A stretch of DNA of 37,819 nt from a virus, in IMG/VR virus record IMGVR_UViG_3300027896_000115, positions 1-37,819 of that record. The stretch is one strand, 5' to 3'. Position 1 is the stretch's first letter, and each line of letters begins with the position of its first letter. The notes below the pieces were generated by a model that was not told where the DNA came from, made no database searches, and saw only the letters and a list, made by a program, of their open reading frames with translations. The translations under genes and the position numbers were made by a program. Positions 1 through 9,800 of the stretch are shown piece by piece.

Positions 1-1
1 G

Positions 2-115
2 ACGAAGAAGGCTTACTCCTACTTCCGCCACCTCTATAGAGTAGTGGAAGTTAAAGTGCCAGGGCTCACAGCCCCGTACCTTACTCCCGCATTAGGGAAT
101 TACGGTACTGGTTAG
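2..115 (+). CDS. possible 3' end of a gene entering from the left edge
   Basis: Frame 2 is open from the window edge to a TAG at 113-115 and would encode the last 37 residues of a protein. The peptide (it includes VPGLTAPYLTPALGNYGTG) looks like ordinary protein. Codons are richer in C at the third position than in the following genes, resembling the capsid-side genes at the right end of the window. The same bases also fold into several hairpins, so the open frame may be accidental. No family was recognised. Confidence 0.3.
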   Translation, partial: TKKAYSYFRHLYRVVEVKVPGLTAPYLTPALGNYGTG

Positions 116-213
116 TTCGGGGTCAGCAATGATTCAGGGCTAATGGTAATCGGGCACCATTTCTGGTCGGTGTCCGTTAGGTGAACAACTTATCAGGAGT
201 GGAAAGGACTCCT
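21..213. other. run of hairpins upstream of the endonuclease gene
   Basis: Several inverted repeats follow each other. One spans 21-52 (ACTTC/CAC arm against GTGGAAGT, with an inner CTC-TATA-GAG). Others are GGGCT-CAC-AGCCC at 62-74, GTACC 76-80 with GGTAC 104-108, CGGGCACC 151-158 with GGTGTCCG 169-176 (eight pairs, one G-U), and AGGAGT 195-200 with ACTCCT 208-213. This density suggests a structured RNA, for example a remnant of a self-splicing intron or a leader that hides translation signals of the endonuclease. I could not fit the conserved group I core, so the class is open. Confidence 0.35.
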
Positions 214-266
214 TGAAAATTTGGTAGATTAGATTTTATCAGATTTTCTAAACCAGGCTCATTGCA

Positions 267-1259
267 ATTGAAAAGACCCGCTCGAATATAAAGGAATTTA
301 TTGATAGGTCTATACAAAAACATGGTAATAAATATGATTATTCCATGTCGGTATATAAAGGTTGCGAAATAAAAGTTGATATAATATGCCCAATGCACGG
401 GATATTTAAACAGAGTCCATCTAAGCACATGACCGGTCGTGGTTGTCCTCGATGTGCCCGAGAACTTGAAAAATATAATGCATTGACCACAGAAAGTTTT
501 ATAGCTAAGGCTAAAATAGTCCATGGAGATATCTATGATTATTCTCAGGTTGATTACAGAAAAAGTTGTATTAAAGTTAAAATAGGGTGTCCAAAGCATG
601 GGATATTCGAGCAGACTCCAAATAATCATATAATGGGTATGAAGTGTATCAAATGTGCCAATGAAGAAAATGGTATTAAACGCAGGTCAAATGCGGAAGA
701 ATTTATTATTAAAGCTAAAAAGATACATGGGGAAAAATATGATTATTCTATGGTGGAATACATTAACTCTCAAGTAAAAGTAAAAATTATGTGCCCTTTG
801 CACGGGTCATTTTTACAGGCTCCATCATCCCATTTAAATAATAGGGGCTGTCCTATGTGTCAGGAATCCCGCGGGGAACGAAAAATAGCTCTATTCTTAA
901 AATCACATGGGATAGAATATGAAAGGCAGAGAACTTTTGACCGTTGTAAAAATATTAGAAATTTGTTTTTCGATTTTTATGTTCCTACTTTAAATACCTG
1001 TATAGAGTACGATGGAAGGCAGCATTTTTTTCCGAGTGATTATTTTGGTGGTATTTCAGCATTCAAATATTTAAAAAAGGCTGATTATATTAAAAACAAA
1101 TTTTGTTCAGATAGCGGAATCAACCTCATTAGAATACCGTATTCAAAAAAGGTCCACGAAATAATATCCATTTTAGAAAAGGAATTATTAGGAAGAGGGC
1201 ATGAGAATAGATTATCCATTCATGGAAATTGTAGATTGGTTCCATCAGTTGTGACGTAA
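267..1259 (+). CDS. homing-endonuclease-like protein, zinc-finger repeats plus Vsr/PD-(D/E)XK-like nuclease domain
   Basis: The protein has three tandem modules of about 60 residues, each with the pattern FI..A..HG..YDYS followed by CP.HG.F.Q.P..H....C..C, a Cys/His zinc-binding signature. The C-terminal domain contains FDFYVPTLNTCIEYDGRQHF and IRIPYSKK. This resembles Vsr/EDxHD-type nucleases seen in phage homing endonucleases; E and D of EYDG are likely catalytic. The frame is open from the stop at 249, and the first module starts at about 279. The only ATG, at 345, lies inside that module, and no in-frame ATG, GTG or TTG exists upstream. The listed start is an ATT at 267 (I-E-K-T-R-S-N), either a rare start or a mutated ATG. 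The gene is flanked by a terminator and appears free-standing. The family assignment is fairly firm; activity is uncertain. Confidence 0.7.
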   Translation: MEKTRSNIKEFIDRSIQKHGNKYDYSMSVYKGCEIKVDIICPMHGIFKQSPSKHMTGRGCPRCARELEKYNALTTESFIAKAKIVHGDIYDYSQVDYRKSCIKVKIGCPKHGIFEQTPNNHIMGMKCIKCANEENGIKRRSNAEEFIIKAKKIHGEKYDYSMVEYINSQVKVKIMCPLHGSFLQAPSSHLNNRGCPMCQESRGERKIALFLKSHGIEYERQRTFDRCKNIRNLFFDFYVPTLNTCIEYDGRQHFFPSDYFGGISAFKYLKKADYIKNKFCSDSGINLIRIPYSKKVHEIISILEKELLGRGHENRLSIHGNCRLVPSVVT

Positions 1260-1291
1260 CTCATTCAAAATCAGTATAATACGTATTTTTT

Positions 1292-1326
1292 AAGGGTTGG
1301 GAATTCTCCTAACCCTTTCTTTTTTG
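1292..1326 (+). terminator. rho-independent terminator after the endonuclease gene
   Basis: AAGGGTTGGG pairs with CCTAACCCTT (one G-U pair) around an AATTCT loop and is followed by TCTTTTTT. It lies about 30 bases after the endonuclease stop and separates that gene from the structural operon that follows. Confidence 0.8.
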
Positions 1327-1413
1327 TATAATTAAATATTCCATCTCTACTCTACTTCATTATAACCTATTGTAATAAATTGAGTTATATGGATAATTAT
1401 GTATTAATACAGG

Positions 1414-1432
1414 ATACTATATCTTATAGTAT
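1414..1432. promoter_or_regulatory. perfect 8-bp inverted repeat upstream of the operon
   Basis: ATACTATA and TATAGTAT are separated by TCT, ending about 10 bases before the ribosome binding site AAGGGG of the next gene. The surrounding 1330-1450 is very AT-rich and probably holds the promoter, but no clear -35/-10 pair or CTTYTAATA box was seen. The dyad could be an operator, a promoter element or a short hairpin at the mRNA 5' end. Confidence 0.35.
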
Positions 1433-1455
1433 TCTAAAATAATAAGGGGTGTATT

Positions 1456-2046
1456 TTGTCTAAAAGAGTTTCTGACTATGTTTTTCATCCGCCTTCAGGG
1501 TCGAATGTTCCGGGCAAAGTCGAAGCTAATCCGTATGTTTTCTATCCCCCGAATGAGCTCCGTAGATTGATTGAAACTACCGAGGATAAAGAAGAACTGG
1601 ATAAAATTAAAAGTGCATTAAAGCAGTGGGAAAGGGTGTATACGTATCCAGGATACCCCTGGAAGAAGTCATCAGATATACTACGTATGGCTGCAATGAA
1701 AATAATAGCTGTGGGTTATCAACAGCAGAATCCAGAATATCGAAATCTTGATTATTATCAGGATATAGATGCTCCTGAAGGTTACGAGGGTATTCTAGAG
1801 GGTCTTACTGAACCATTCGATAATTTTAATATGCCGCGGTTTGACTATTCCAGACAGGGAGAACGGCCGCTTCGTGATATCGATACCGCTGTTGGGGATT
1901 TTTTGACCCCCGACGACCCGGTAGTTAACGGGCCCGGATTAAATGTAGTAAAACCTCGGGGTGATGGCCCAGACCCGGAGGGACTCGATTATCCACCGTA
2001 TACGATACCCGGTGGAGTTGCTGATGGATGGCCGGATAATATTTAA
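1456..2046 (+). CDS. hypothetical protein, 196 aa, Pro/Tyr-rich
   Basis: The start is a TTG seven bases after AAGGGG; there is no nearby ATG with a better site. The N-terminus has a partial internal repeat (YVFHPPSGSNVPGKVEANPYVFYPP). A charged helical stretch follows at about residues 40-60, and the C-terminal half is low in structure and rich in Pro, Gly and Asp. No signal peptide or membrane segment is present. It is the first gene of the cluster that leads to the terminase, which suggests a virion or packaging-related role, but I do not recognise the family. Confidence 0.75.
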   Translation: MSKRVSDYVFHPPSGSNVPGKVEANPYVFYPPNELRRLIETTEDKEELDKIKSALKQWERVYTYPGYPWKKSSDILRMAAMKIIAVGYQQQNPEYRNLDYYQDIDAPEGYEGILEGLTEPFDNFNMPRFDYSRQGERPLRDIDTAVGDFLTPDDPVVNGPGLNVVKPRGDGPDPEGLDYPPYTIPGGVADGWPDNI

Positions 2047-2058
2047 AGGAGATTTTTT

Positions 2059-2325
2059 ATGGATAACATCTACGAAGAGTTAGCTAAGGGGACTGCTGAC
2101 CTTAAAACTGCAGGGGAAGAAATAAGCGGTATGGATGATTTTCTTTCTGGGAATAAAATGAAAGTAGCATCTATTGACCAGCTTGCTGACTTCTTTAGAA
2201 TTAGCTCGGATACTCTGGTGCATAAAGCTAAACGGGATTTATGGAGAATTAGTGAAGATGCAAATGGTCAGACAGTTATTGAGCGTCTTTTTGACCCCAA
2301 TACTAAAGAAGCTATTAAAGTCTAA
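2059..2325 (+). CDS. hypothetical small protein, 88 aa, possible HTH-like segment
   Basis: AAAGGAG precedes the ATG by seven bases, 12 bases after the previous stop. Residues 37-60 (ASIDQLADFFRISSDTLVHK) have the spacing of a helix-turn-helix: a first helix, a short turn, then SSDTLVHKAKRDLW. The C-terminus, ending ERLFDPNTKEAIKV, looks like a small beta-hairpin. This could be a DNA-binding or adaptor protein. Its position upstream of the terminase would also fit a small packaging factor, but that is inference. Confidence 0.75.
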   Translation: MDNIYEELAKGTADLKTAGEEISGMDDFLSGNKMKVASIDQLADFFRISSDTLVHKAKRDLWRISEDANGQTVIERLFDPNTKEAIKV

Positions 2326-2337
2326 AAGGGGAATAAT

Positions 2338-2910
2338 ATGAGAAAACGTCTTACTGAAAAGTTAGCTACATCGGGAGGTCTTCGTAGACAAATACCGGAT
2401 GATTTTAAATATAACCCTAAGAAACTCAAGCATTTAAAGAAGGTTTTACATAATCTTAGTGTTTCTTTAGGAACTATGGTATCAGCTTTAAATGAATTTT
2501 CACGGGTAAAGGGTCCTGATATCAGTCCTGACGGGCATCTGGGTGGGTTCGGATATATAATTCCTATTAAAGATATTAAGCAGGAAATGAATCAGATGGT
2601 TCAAAAAATCAGTGATATAGCGGATTGTATTGCTGATGAGCTTACAAATCCAAAATGGAATGCTAAAGACGATAAAGAAATAAAGGAACTCATCAAAGAA
2701 AAAGAGAAGGTTGATGAAAAAGTTGATGAGGAAGTGGGTCCTTCCGATGAGTCCGATGATGTAAATCCAGATGATGTAAAGACAGTTTATGAAGAAGAGG
2801 AAGCAGTGGAAGAGGAGCCCGTTCAAAAGCAGGCTTCTGAAGATAAAGTTGGAACAATTTTGGCTTCTGAAATTAAAAAATCTTTAATAAAATTTCGTAC
2901 AGGAAAATAA
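2338..2910 (+). CDS. hypothetical protein, 190 aa, helical with acidic linker
   Basis: AAAAGGGG lies just before the ATG. Residues 1-120 are mostly helical, with basic patches (PKKLKHLKKVLHNL) and a helix MNQMVQKISDIADCIADEL. That helix weakly resembles the LDKIAEDVQ-type helix found in two head-region proteins at 32137 and 33286. Residues 120-165 are a long Glu/Asp/Lys linker and the end is short and basic (KKSLIKFRTGK). No enzymatic motif is visible. The composition fits a structural or scaffold-associated protein. Confidence 0.75.
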   Translation: MRKRLTEKLATSGGLRRQIPDDFKYNPKKLKHLKKVLHNLSVSLGTMVSALNEFSRVKGPDISPDGHLGGFGYIIPIKDIKQEMNQMVQKISDIADCIADELTNPKWNAKDDKEIKELIKEKEKVDEKVDEEVGPSDESDDVNPDDVKTVYEEEEAVEEEPVQKQASEDKVGTILASEIKKSLIKFRTGK

Positions 2911-2920
2911 GGAGGAAATT

Positions 2921-4456
2921 ATGAATTTAACATCTGACATCGTCGGAACCAACCCTAAGTATCCAAAAATTGTTAATCATGGATGGCAGGAAGTAGACGT
3001 TAAAAGTTATGACAACTACCCATCGGATAACAATCCTGTTCGTGTGGTTCCTAAATTAAATGAAATGTGGAATCAAGAATCGAATATCCGTTTGGTTCCA
3101 AATATGACCGTGCAACCTTTAGGAGAGCGTAATGCTGAGGATGCAACTCCGGGCGTTATTCGGGAAGCCAAAAAGGCTATGATGTCCGGTTTAAAAGGAA
3201 AAGAGATTTCTGAACATCTTAGGTCCCGTTTTTCATCTAAAAGTATTTCGGCTGCAAAAGAACAGTTAGAAAAACTGGCCGAAGAGCAGGGTCTTCTAGG
3301 TAACGTATATATTGATGCATCCGCTTTTACATCTTATGCTGACGCTGAACAATTTTTGACTCAACATCGGAATCGTTTAGCTAAATATATTGTTGCTAAA
3401 AATAGCACAATTGACCAAAATGTGGTCTCCTATTTAGCTTCTCGGTTTCATAAAAATGTTGTGCCTGAAATGGTTTACGGGTCGGATTTATATGGTCAGT
3501 ATAAAATGCATCTTGCTGCAACGGGTAATGTGGGGTCCGATTATGTAATTGATTCTAAGGAATCTTTGAGAATGGCTTTTTTGATGAAAAAAGAAGCTCC
3601 GGTTGAACCTTCTAAAAAAGAAGCGAAAGCAGTTTCGAAAGAAATTATAAATGATGCACTTACTAAAATAGCGGAAAAAAATGAGGAATCATCTCGTATT
3701 TCAAGTGATGAATTGTTAATTGGAAAAATTCGTTCAGTTCTTGAATACGCTCAGTCCCAATTAGTAAAAGGAAAAACAGCATCGGATATAAAAGAAATGC
3801 TTCGTTCCAGGTTTGTTATGGAGGATATTCGTGATTCCGCTAAAGGTCTTTCAGTAATAGCCTGCGGGAATTTATCTGCATCCTATATTGATACCCTGGT
3901 AACAGAAAAAAAGATTACCCCTGTATTGGCTGATGAACTTAAAAGAATTGCTAAAAAATTTCCTTCTAAATCGTCTACAGTTCCGGAATATGACAGACCT
4001 CAGAAGGAAGCCGGCGTGAATGGTTTCTTTTATGCATTAACAGGAAAGAAATCGACAGAGATGGGTGACTTTAAAAAGGCATCCGTTGAAGCCCTGTTAA
4101 AAGGAATTGAACCGGAAAAAGTTCAAGCTAAACTCCTTACTAAATTATCTGAAGAGCAGGCTGTACAAGTGATGGCTGAAGCCATTAAAGAAATGAATTC
4201 TGTTTCAGCCGGTGTTAAAGCTAATGCTACTGTAAAGGCAAAAAAAGAATTATTTCCAGAAAGAGCCGAAACTGTAAATTTTGGTCTCTTTGCTTCAGAA
4301 TTACCAGATAAAAAGTCAGCCATAGAAGAAAATGCAGAACTAATGAGTTTTTATCAGGGTTCTAAAATTGATGTTGATGTATCTGCAAGTGAGGTAGAAC
4401 CATCGCAAGAAATAGGCGGTTTAGAAGGTCATTCTGGAATAGACTCGGTACTTTAA
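2921..4456 (+). CDS. hypothetical protein, 511 aa, with repeated helical module
   Basis: AAGGAGG precedes the ATG. The protein is mainly helical. A module with the pattern I-R...L.KGK...I...LRSRF occurs twice: LRSRF is at residues 100-104 and again at 294-298, each followed by a helix and then by YIDA or YIDT. A weaker third copy (LLKGIEPEKVQAKLLTKLS) lies near residues 393-411. The N-terminus (about 75 residues) and the C-terminus are polar and probably unfolded. No signal peptide or catalytic motif was seen. It is most likely a virion or packaging-associated protein built from a duplicated helical unit; no known family was recognised. Confidence 0.75.
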   Translation: MNLTSDIVGTNPKYPKIVNHGWQEVDVKSYDNYPSDNNPVRVVPKLNEMWNQESNIRLVPNMTVQPLGERNAEDATPGVIREAKKAMMSGLKGKEISEHLRSRFSSKSISAAKEQLEKLAEEQGLLGNVYIDASAFTSYADAEQFLTQHRNRLAKYIVAKNSTIDQNVVSYLASRFHKNVVPEMVYGSDLYGQYKMHLAATGNVGSDYVIDSKESLRMAFLMKKEAPVEPSKKEAKAVSKEIINDALTKIAEKNEESSRISSDELLIGKIRSVLEYAQSQLVKGKTASDIKEMLRSRFVMEDIRDSAKGLSVIACGNLSASYIDTLVTEKKITPVLADELKRIAKKFPSKSSTVPEYDRPQKEAGVNGFFYALTGKKSTEMGDFKKASVEALLKGIEPEKVQAKLLTKLSEEQAVQVMAEAIKEMNSVSAGVKANATVKAKKELFPERAETVNFGLFASELPDKKSAIEENAELMSFYQGSKIDVDVSASEVEPSQEIGGLEGHSGIDSVL

Positions 4457-4471
4457 ACTTAGAGGTGTATT

Positions 4472-5008
4472 ATGCCTGAATACAGTACTGATGATATCGT
4501 AAAAAAACCAGAGGAGATGTCCTCGGTTCCTTCTATTTTAATGGCTGAAGCAAGTGCCATTATACCTGCTCAGGAGGAGCCAGAAGACCCTATTTGCCTT
4601 ACTATCAAAGAGGATGAAGTTCCAGACGCAGTTCTTAAATCTGTTTTATGGGGTCTTGCTGAAGAGCAGGCATCTCTTAAAAATCTGCGTCTGATGAGAA
4701 CAAGGGAAGGAAAAGATACTGCTAGTATATCAATAAAGCGTGGTCAGCTTCTTAAATACATGTCGGAGACCGTGTTACAGAAGCAGGCTTTGATGGGGTC
4801 CTCGGGTGGAGAAATTGATTTACAGGGTCCAAAATTTCGTGAAATTTTTAAAATGTTCCTCGGAATTATTTCTGATACTTTTGATGAAATAAAAGTTCCG
4901 GAAGAATATAAGGAAATGTTCTTTCACGCTCTTTCCAGGAACATGGAAGGGTGGGAGGACAGGGCAAAAAAAGTATTAAAAAAAATGAGCCGGCCTATAC
5001 AGGGTTAA
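4472..5008 (+). CDS. hypothetical protein, 178 aa, directly upstream of terminase
   Basis: The ribosome binding site is AGAGGTG. The first 45 residues are acidic and Pro-rich, and the rest is helical (LKSVLWGLAEEQASLKNLRL; FREIFKMFLGIISDTFDEI). It ends six bases before the terminase start. A small terminase subunit commonly sits here and is mostly helical, so that role is possible. There is no recognisable DNA-binding motif and I cannot confirm it. Alternatives are a terminase accessory or a head-completion protein. Confidence 0.7.
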   Translation: MPEYSTDDIVKKPEEMSSVPSILMAEASAIIPAQEEPEDPICLTIKEDEVPDAVLKSVLWGLAEEQASLKNLRLMRTREGKDTASISIKRGQLLKYMSETVLQKQALMGSSGGEIDLQGPKFREIFKMFLGIISDTFDEIKVPEEYKEMFFHALSRNMEGWEDRAKKVLKKMSRPIQG

Positions 5009-5014
5009 AAAATA

Positions 5015-6895
5015 ATGAGTCTTTCGGACCTTTGCACAACTTACATAAATAATTCTGTAAAACTAAAGGATGAGTCCGAAAGGAATATCGTTGAATTTTG
5101 TGAGGCTCCCTGGGGACTCGGAATGGGTTCGGAGCCTGGCGTACCCCCTCTACTTCCAGTTCAAAAATTCATCCTAAAATGTTATTATAATATCCTTCTT
5201 AATGGTCAAGACAAAACGATTATTATAAAGGATAAATTTAATGAAAAGGAGCTTTTTAGGTTTACGGAAATTGAGTATCTGCATTATTTATACGAAGAAG
5301 GACGAATCAATATAAAAGAAGTTACAGGAGACCCTAAAGATATACGTCCTAGTTTATGCTTGGTAATTGGTAGACGTGGTACTAAATCTACCACTATATC
5401 GTTGATTGTTAGTTTTGAGACTTATCGTTTGTTAAAAAAAGTCTGTCCGCAGGAATATTATAAGCAGATTCCAGACCAGGAAATACGAATCACCTGTATA
5501 GCCACGAATCAAGAGCAGGCTGCAAGTGTATTTCGGATGATAACAGGTCATATGGAGCGGGCTGAGTATTTTAAAAAGTATCGTAATAAGCCAACAATGA
5601 CATATATGCAACTCAGTACCCCAAAAGATATTGAACTTTATGGGGCTGAAATGAGGCCGTCCATAAGAATTGTAGCATCCCCGTGTAGTGGAAGAAGTAC
5701 AAGAGGTTATAACAATATTATAGCTATTATGGACGAAATGGGATACTTTTTTGAATCTGAAAGTTCAACGGATAAATCAGATAAAAATATTTATGATTCA
5801 TTAACTCCTTCTGTAGCCCGATTTAATTCTCCAGAAGGGGAACCCCATGGAAAAGTAATATGTATTTCTTCACCTGCTGCTAGAACGGGTAAATTTTATG
5901 ACTTATATCAGAGGTCTTTTGAACCAAATTGTAATGATTTATTAATGATACAGGCTCCTACATGGGAAGTTGACCATACACTTTCTTCTAAATTTCTCAG
6001 AGCTAAATATTCTGAATCCCCAAGTACTTACATGGTCGAATATGGGGCACAGTTCAGTGACCGTGTTACTGCGTGGATTGAAAACGAGCAGGTATTAAGG
6101 GTTAATATTATACCAAATTTACGAATGAAAACTGTAAGCTATGAACAGACCCCTCATTTTATGGGGATAGACTTAGCATCTAAAAATGACGGTGCTGCTG
6201 TAGCAATCGTCCATGTTGTACGAAAAGAGCATGAGGGTGGATTCAAGGATTTTATTGAACTCGATTATATAGATGTTCGGTATGCTGCTGATGAGGGTAA
6301 GGAATATTTCAGGATAGAGGACCAGGTTGAGTGGATATGTGGGCTGGCACAGAAATTTTTCATTACTAGGGGTATTATTGACCAATACATGGGATTCGGG
6401 TATCTTCCTGCGTTTCATGATAGGGGTCTTACACAAATTGAAATAGTACCAATGTCTAGAGATATGAATTCTAAAATTTATCAAACTCTTATGTCTAAGA
6501 TGCTGGATGCTTCATTGAGGATACCCGAAGGAGATGAAAGGGAAGTAGATAATAAAAAGACTAAGGACATAGCACTTGTTACTGAATTGTTAAGATTACG
6601 ATGTCTTATACATTCAAAATATATGATTGAAGTAAAGGCTCCGGAAATTAAGGGTTTACATGATGACTTATCTGACGCATATGCCCGGGCTGTATATATA
6701 GCAACGGAACACATGTCGAAAAGTAGTTCGATATCTAATAATATAGTAAATAATACATCTAAATCCGGATTGACCTATAGACAATATAATTTGCATCAAA
6801 AAAAGGCCTCAATTTATACCAACCGTCCGTCTACAGCTATTCAGGCGGATTTTGCCAGGTCTCGTCAGTCAATGGGGTCCCGGATTTGGAGGTAG
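5015..6895 (+). CDS. terL: terminase large subunit (packaging ATPase and nuclease)
   Basis: This is the motor that pumps DNA into the prohead through the portal and cuts the concatemer. The N-terminal ATPase has a Walker A variant GRRGTKST (residues 119-126, Lys124), a Walker B IIAIMDE (residues 235-241, Asp240, Glu241), and a Ser-containing coupling segment ICISSPAA. The C-terminal RNase H-like nuclease has MGIDLAS (Asp386), GIIDQ (Asp456) and HDDLSDA (Asp550, Asp551 and Asp554), the usual acidic triad. The length of 626 aa is typical, and unlike the portal and protease genes it has no intein. The ribosome binding site is weak (CAGGG), so translation may be coupled to the preceding gene. It overlaps nothing and the next gene starts four bases later. 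Confidence 0.96.
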   Translation: MSLSDLCTTYINNSVKLKDESERNIVEFCEAPWGLGMGSEPGVPPLLPVQKFILKCYYNILLNGQDKTIIIKDKFNEKELFRFTEIEYLHYLYEEGRINIKEVTGDPKDIRPSLCLVIGRRGTKSTTISLIVSFETYRLLKKVCPQEYYKQIPDQEIRITCIATNQEQAASVFRMITGHMERAEYFKKYRNKPTMTYMQLSTPKDIELYGAEMRPSIRIVASPCSGRSTRGYNNIIAIMDEMGYFFESESSTDKSDKNIYDSLTPSVARFNSPEGEPHGKVICISSPAARTGKFYDLYQRSFEPNCNDLLMIQAPTWEVDHTLSSKFLRAKYSESPSTYMVEYGAQFSDRVTAWIENEQVLRVNIIPNLRMKTVSYEQTPHFMGIDLASKNDGAAVAIVHVVRKEHEGGFKDFIELDYIDVRYAADEGKEYFRIEDQVEWICGLAQKFFITRGIIDQYMGFGYLPAFHDRGLTQIEIVPMSRDMNSKIYQTLMSKMLDASLRIPEGDEREVDNKKTKDIALVTELLRLRCLIHSKYMIEVKAPEIKGLHDDLSDAYARAVYIATEHMSKSSSISNNIVNNTSKSGLTYRQYNLHQKKASIYTNRPSTAIQADFARSRQSMGSRIWR

Positions 6896-6898
6896 ATA

Positions 6899-9800
6899 AT
6901 GTCCGAAAAATATACTGGTGATTATGCTCCTGAAATGTTTAATGAAGAAAAAAGGTATTATTTTCTTCAAGCACAGGAGAAGGCAAATCTCACAGACGCT
7001 GAGCTCCGTGACCTTCATAATATATCTAATACTAATTTAAGACGATTTATTCAGTCCCAACTTGGCAACTGTTCTATTAATGATGGTTTTAAAATTGTAG
7101 AGAGCGGTAGTCCATCCAATGATTTTACAATTAAGGGTGGAGACGGGTCTCTAAATAACCCCGGGGTCTATTATTTAAACGGGTATCGTTTTTTTCTTAA
7201 GGATGATATTTTATATTCTGACCAGACTAGTACCGGTGGTTCTTTAACCGATGACTGGTATACAAAATGGCCCCGTCCTGACCTTACAACCCCATCGGGT
7301 ACATCCAACACCTTAAATACTATTACTATTAGTGGGACTAATACTATTGCTGGTGGCGTATTACAGACAGTAGTTAAGTCATCGGATAGTGGTAGGAATT
7401 TTACTACATCAACCGTTCCTCCCGGGACTAAATCTATTGAAAATATTTCTATGGGGGATACAAGTAATGGATTTGCGGTTGGTACGACTGGTCTTATTCT
7501 AAAAACAACTGATGGTGGGACCTCATGGACACCTCTTTCATCGCCCAGTGCAAGTTCCCATTTTTATGGTGATAGTTTCATTAATAGAAATACTGGGTGG
7601 GTTGTAGGTGAAACAGGTAAAATATTTGAGACGGGTGACGGTGGTACATCGTTTATTCAACAGGGTATTGGAATTACATCTTATGACTTATATAGTGTGT
7701 CAGCAGCGGATGCAATCGATATATGGGCAGCTGGGGCTTCCGGTACAATTGTTTATAGTGATGATGGATTAAATTGGTCTAGCCAGCTTAGTGGGGTTGT
7801 GCTGGATTTAAATCATATCTTTGCTGTTGATGCAACCTATGTCTTCGCTGTAGGTAATTTAGGAACAATAATACGAACATCTAATAGTGGTATTCCTTGG
7901 TCTACTTGTACATCGGGTGTTACTAATAATTTATATGGAACTTTTTTCAGGAATAGACTCAGAGGTTGGGTCGTCGGAGCTAATGGTATTATTCTTAATA
8001 CGACTGATAGCGGTACAACATGGGATTCTACAGTTTTAGATTCATCTATTGATTTTAATAGTGTAACTTTTTCAGATACTACCGGGTTTACAGTTGGAAC
8101 AAATGGGACTATTTATCGAACATTAAATGATGGGACAACATGGGATAAGTATCGTTCTGATTACGTATATATAGATTTTCATTTGGCAGAATCATCAGGG
8201 GATGCTACCTCTGGGAGTGAATACATTGATTCTACGTTGTACGACCCATTAGTTGGGTTGCCCAATGCTAATCGTTTAAGAATTGTTCAGGATGTAAAAG
8301 TCTCCGAAGGATGGCCGGCACCATCTGATTATATTGGACCCGATGGAACTGTTCAGCATTATACTTCAACGATAGCAAAAATACAACGGTCGGTTGGTAT
8401 AAGTAATATCTTACAGGCGAATATAACGGACCTTCGAAGAGTTGTAAAAACAATATCCCAATTAGATAGTGCTTTAAGTAATGGTGGAATTGATACTTCT
8501 GCCATTGCTGACCATGCAATAACACCCATTAAAATAGACCCGACTGCTGATTATACAATGAGGTCTTTATATTTAACTGGGGATGAAACTGTAAGTGGAA
8601 ATTTAACAGTCCACGGTACTCTTACTGTTCAGGATTATCAGGCCACTATCAATACTGCAAATTTGAGCGTAATAGGGTCTTCTACTCTTGGAGCTTCTGA
8701 TAATACATCTGATTCAACTACTGCTATTAATGGAAGGATAATTCAGCATCATATAGCTAATTATCCAGCATATGATTTAACAGCATCAGCTTCTGTAATA
8801 AATTACCCTTTATTTAATATACACTCAGATGGTTCAGGTAGCATTTTGCATGCGGAAAGGATGTCTGATACTTCTGCTTGCTTCTTTGATATTACGAACT
8901 ATGGAAAAGGATATGATTTCTGTATAAATCATTTGGGAACAAAGGGCGGTATATTTAAGATAAGAGATGATGCAAGCGGAGATAGTATTGTTATTACTAA
9001 AAATGCACCCGGTTTTTTAGGTTCTGTTTTCAATGTTTCTAGTAATAGCTCCGACCCTCTTTTCAATATTTTTAATAAGGCTCCTGTTGCATCGGTTAGC
9101 ATAAGTATTGACCAAACATCAGGAACAATTCTTAGGCTTAATACAAATGGGAATGCATCGGCAATAGACATACAGTCGGCTGGGTCCGGTACAGACATTA
9201 AGGCTATACATAATGGAACAAGCGGGCACGCATTAGATTTAACTAGTTCATCCTTATCCGGGGCGGCTGTAATATCTAATACGGCCGGGCAAGCATTCCG
9301 TTTAACACAAAAAGCCAATGAAACTGCCCTTGTTATTGAAAAGGACGGAACGGGGCGTGGTCAGGGTCTTGAACTTTATAATCGTGGGTCTGATGTTGGC
9401 CTTGGTGTATATAACACTGGTACAGGTATTGGTCAGCTTATTTCTCATGTAGGAGACTCAACACAGCCCGGGTTGGATATTTTTATTGCCGGGAATGAAA
9501 GTGGGTCTGGATTACGGATTAATAAATCGAATGATACAACCGGTGAGCTGGTTCGTTTATGGAATCAGGGTTATAGTGAAACAATATGGATTTCTCATGA
9601 CCGTACTGATTCAACTGCATCCGCAGTAAAAATTTATAATCATAGCCGTGGACTAGATATTACATCGAATAATTGGTGGATAGATAGTTCGGGTAATTTT
9701 TATACCCTTGGATATGTTCATACCCCCCTAGTACGGTTTGACACTACTCATTATTTCTCGGCTGCATCTATGTGGTTGGATTATACCAACATGGACTCGT

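Noticed and set aside
1-250. Group I intron containing the endonuclease
   Set aside because: Hairpins are present, but I could not identify the conserved P/Q/R/S core or a 3' exon; a terminator follows the endonuclease instead. Kept only as an unassigned structured region.
177-629. 150-residue minus-strand frame
   Set aside because: It is antisense to the first two zinc modules and has no start signal or protein-like features.
4472-5008. Firm call of small terminase subunit
   Set aside because: Only position supports it; no DNA-binding or oligomerisation motif typical of the family could be seen.
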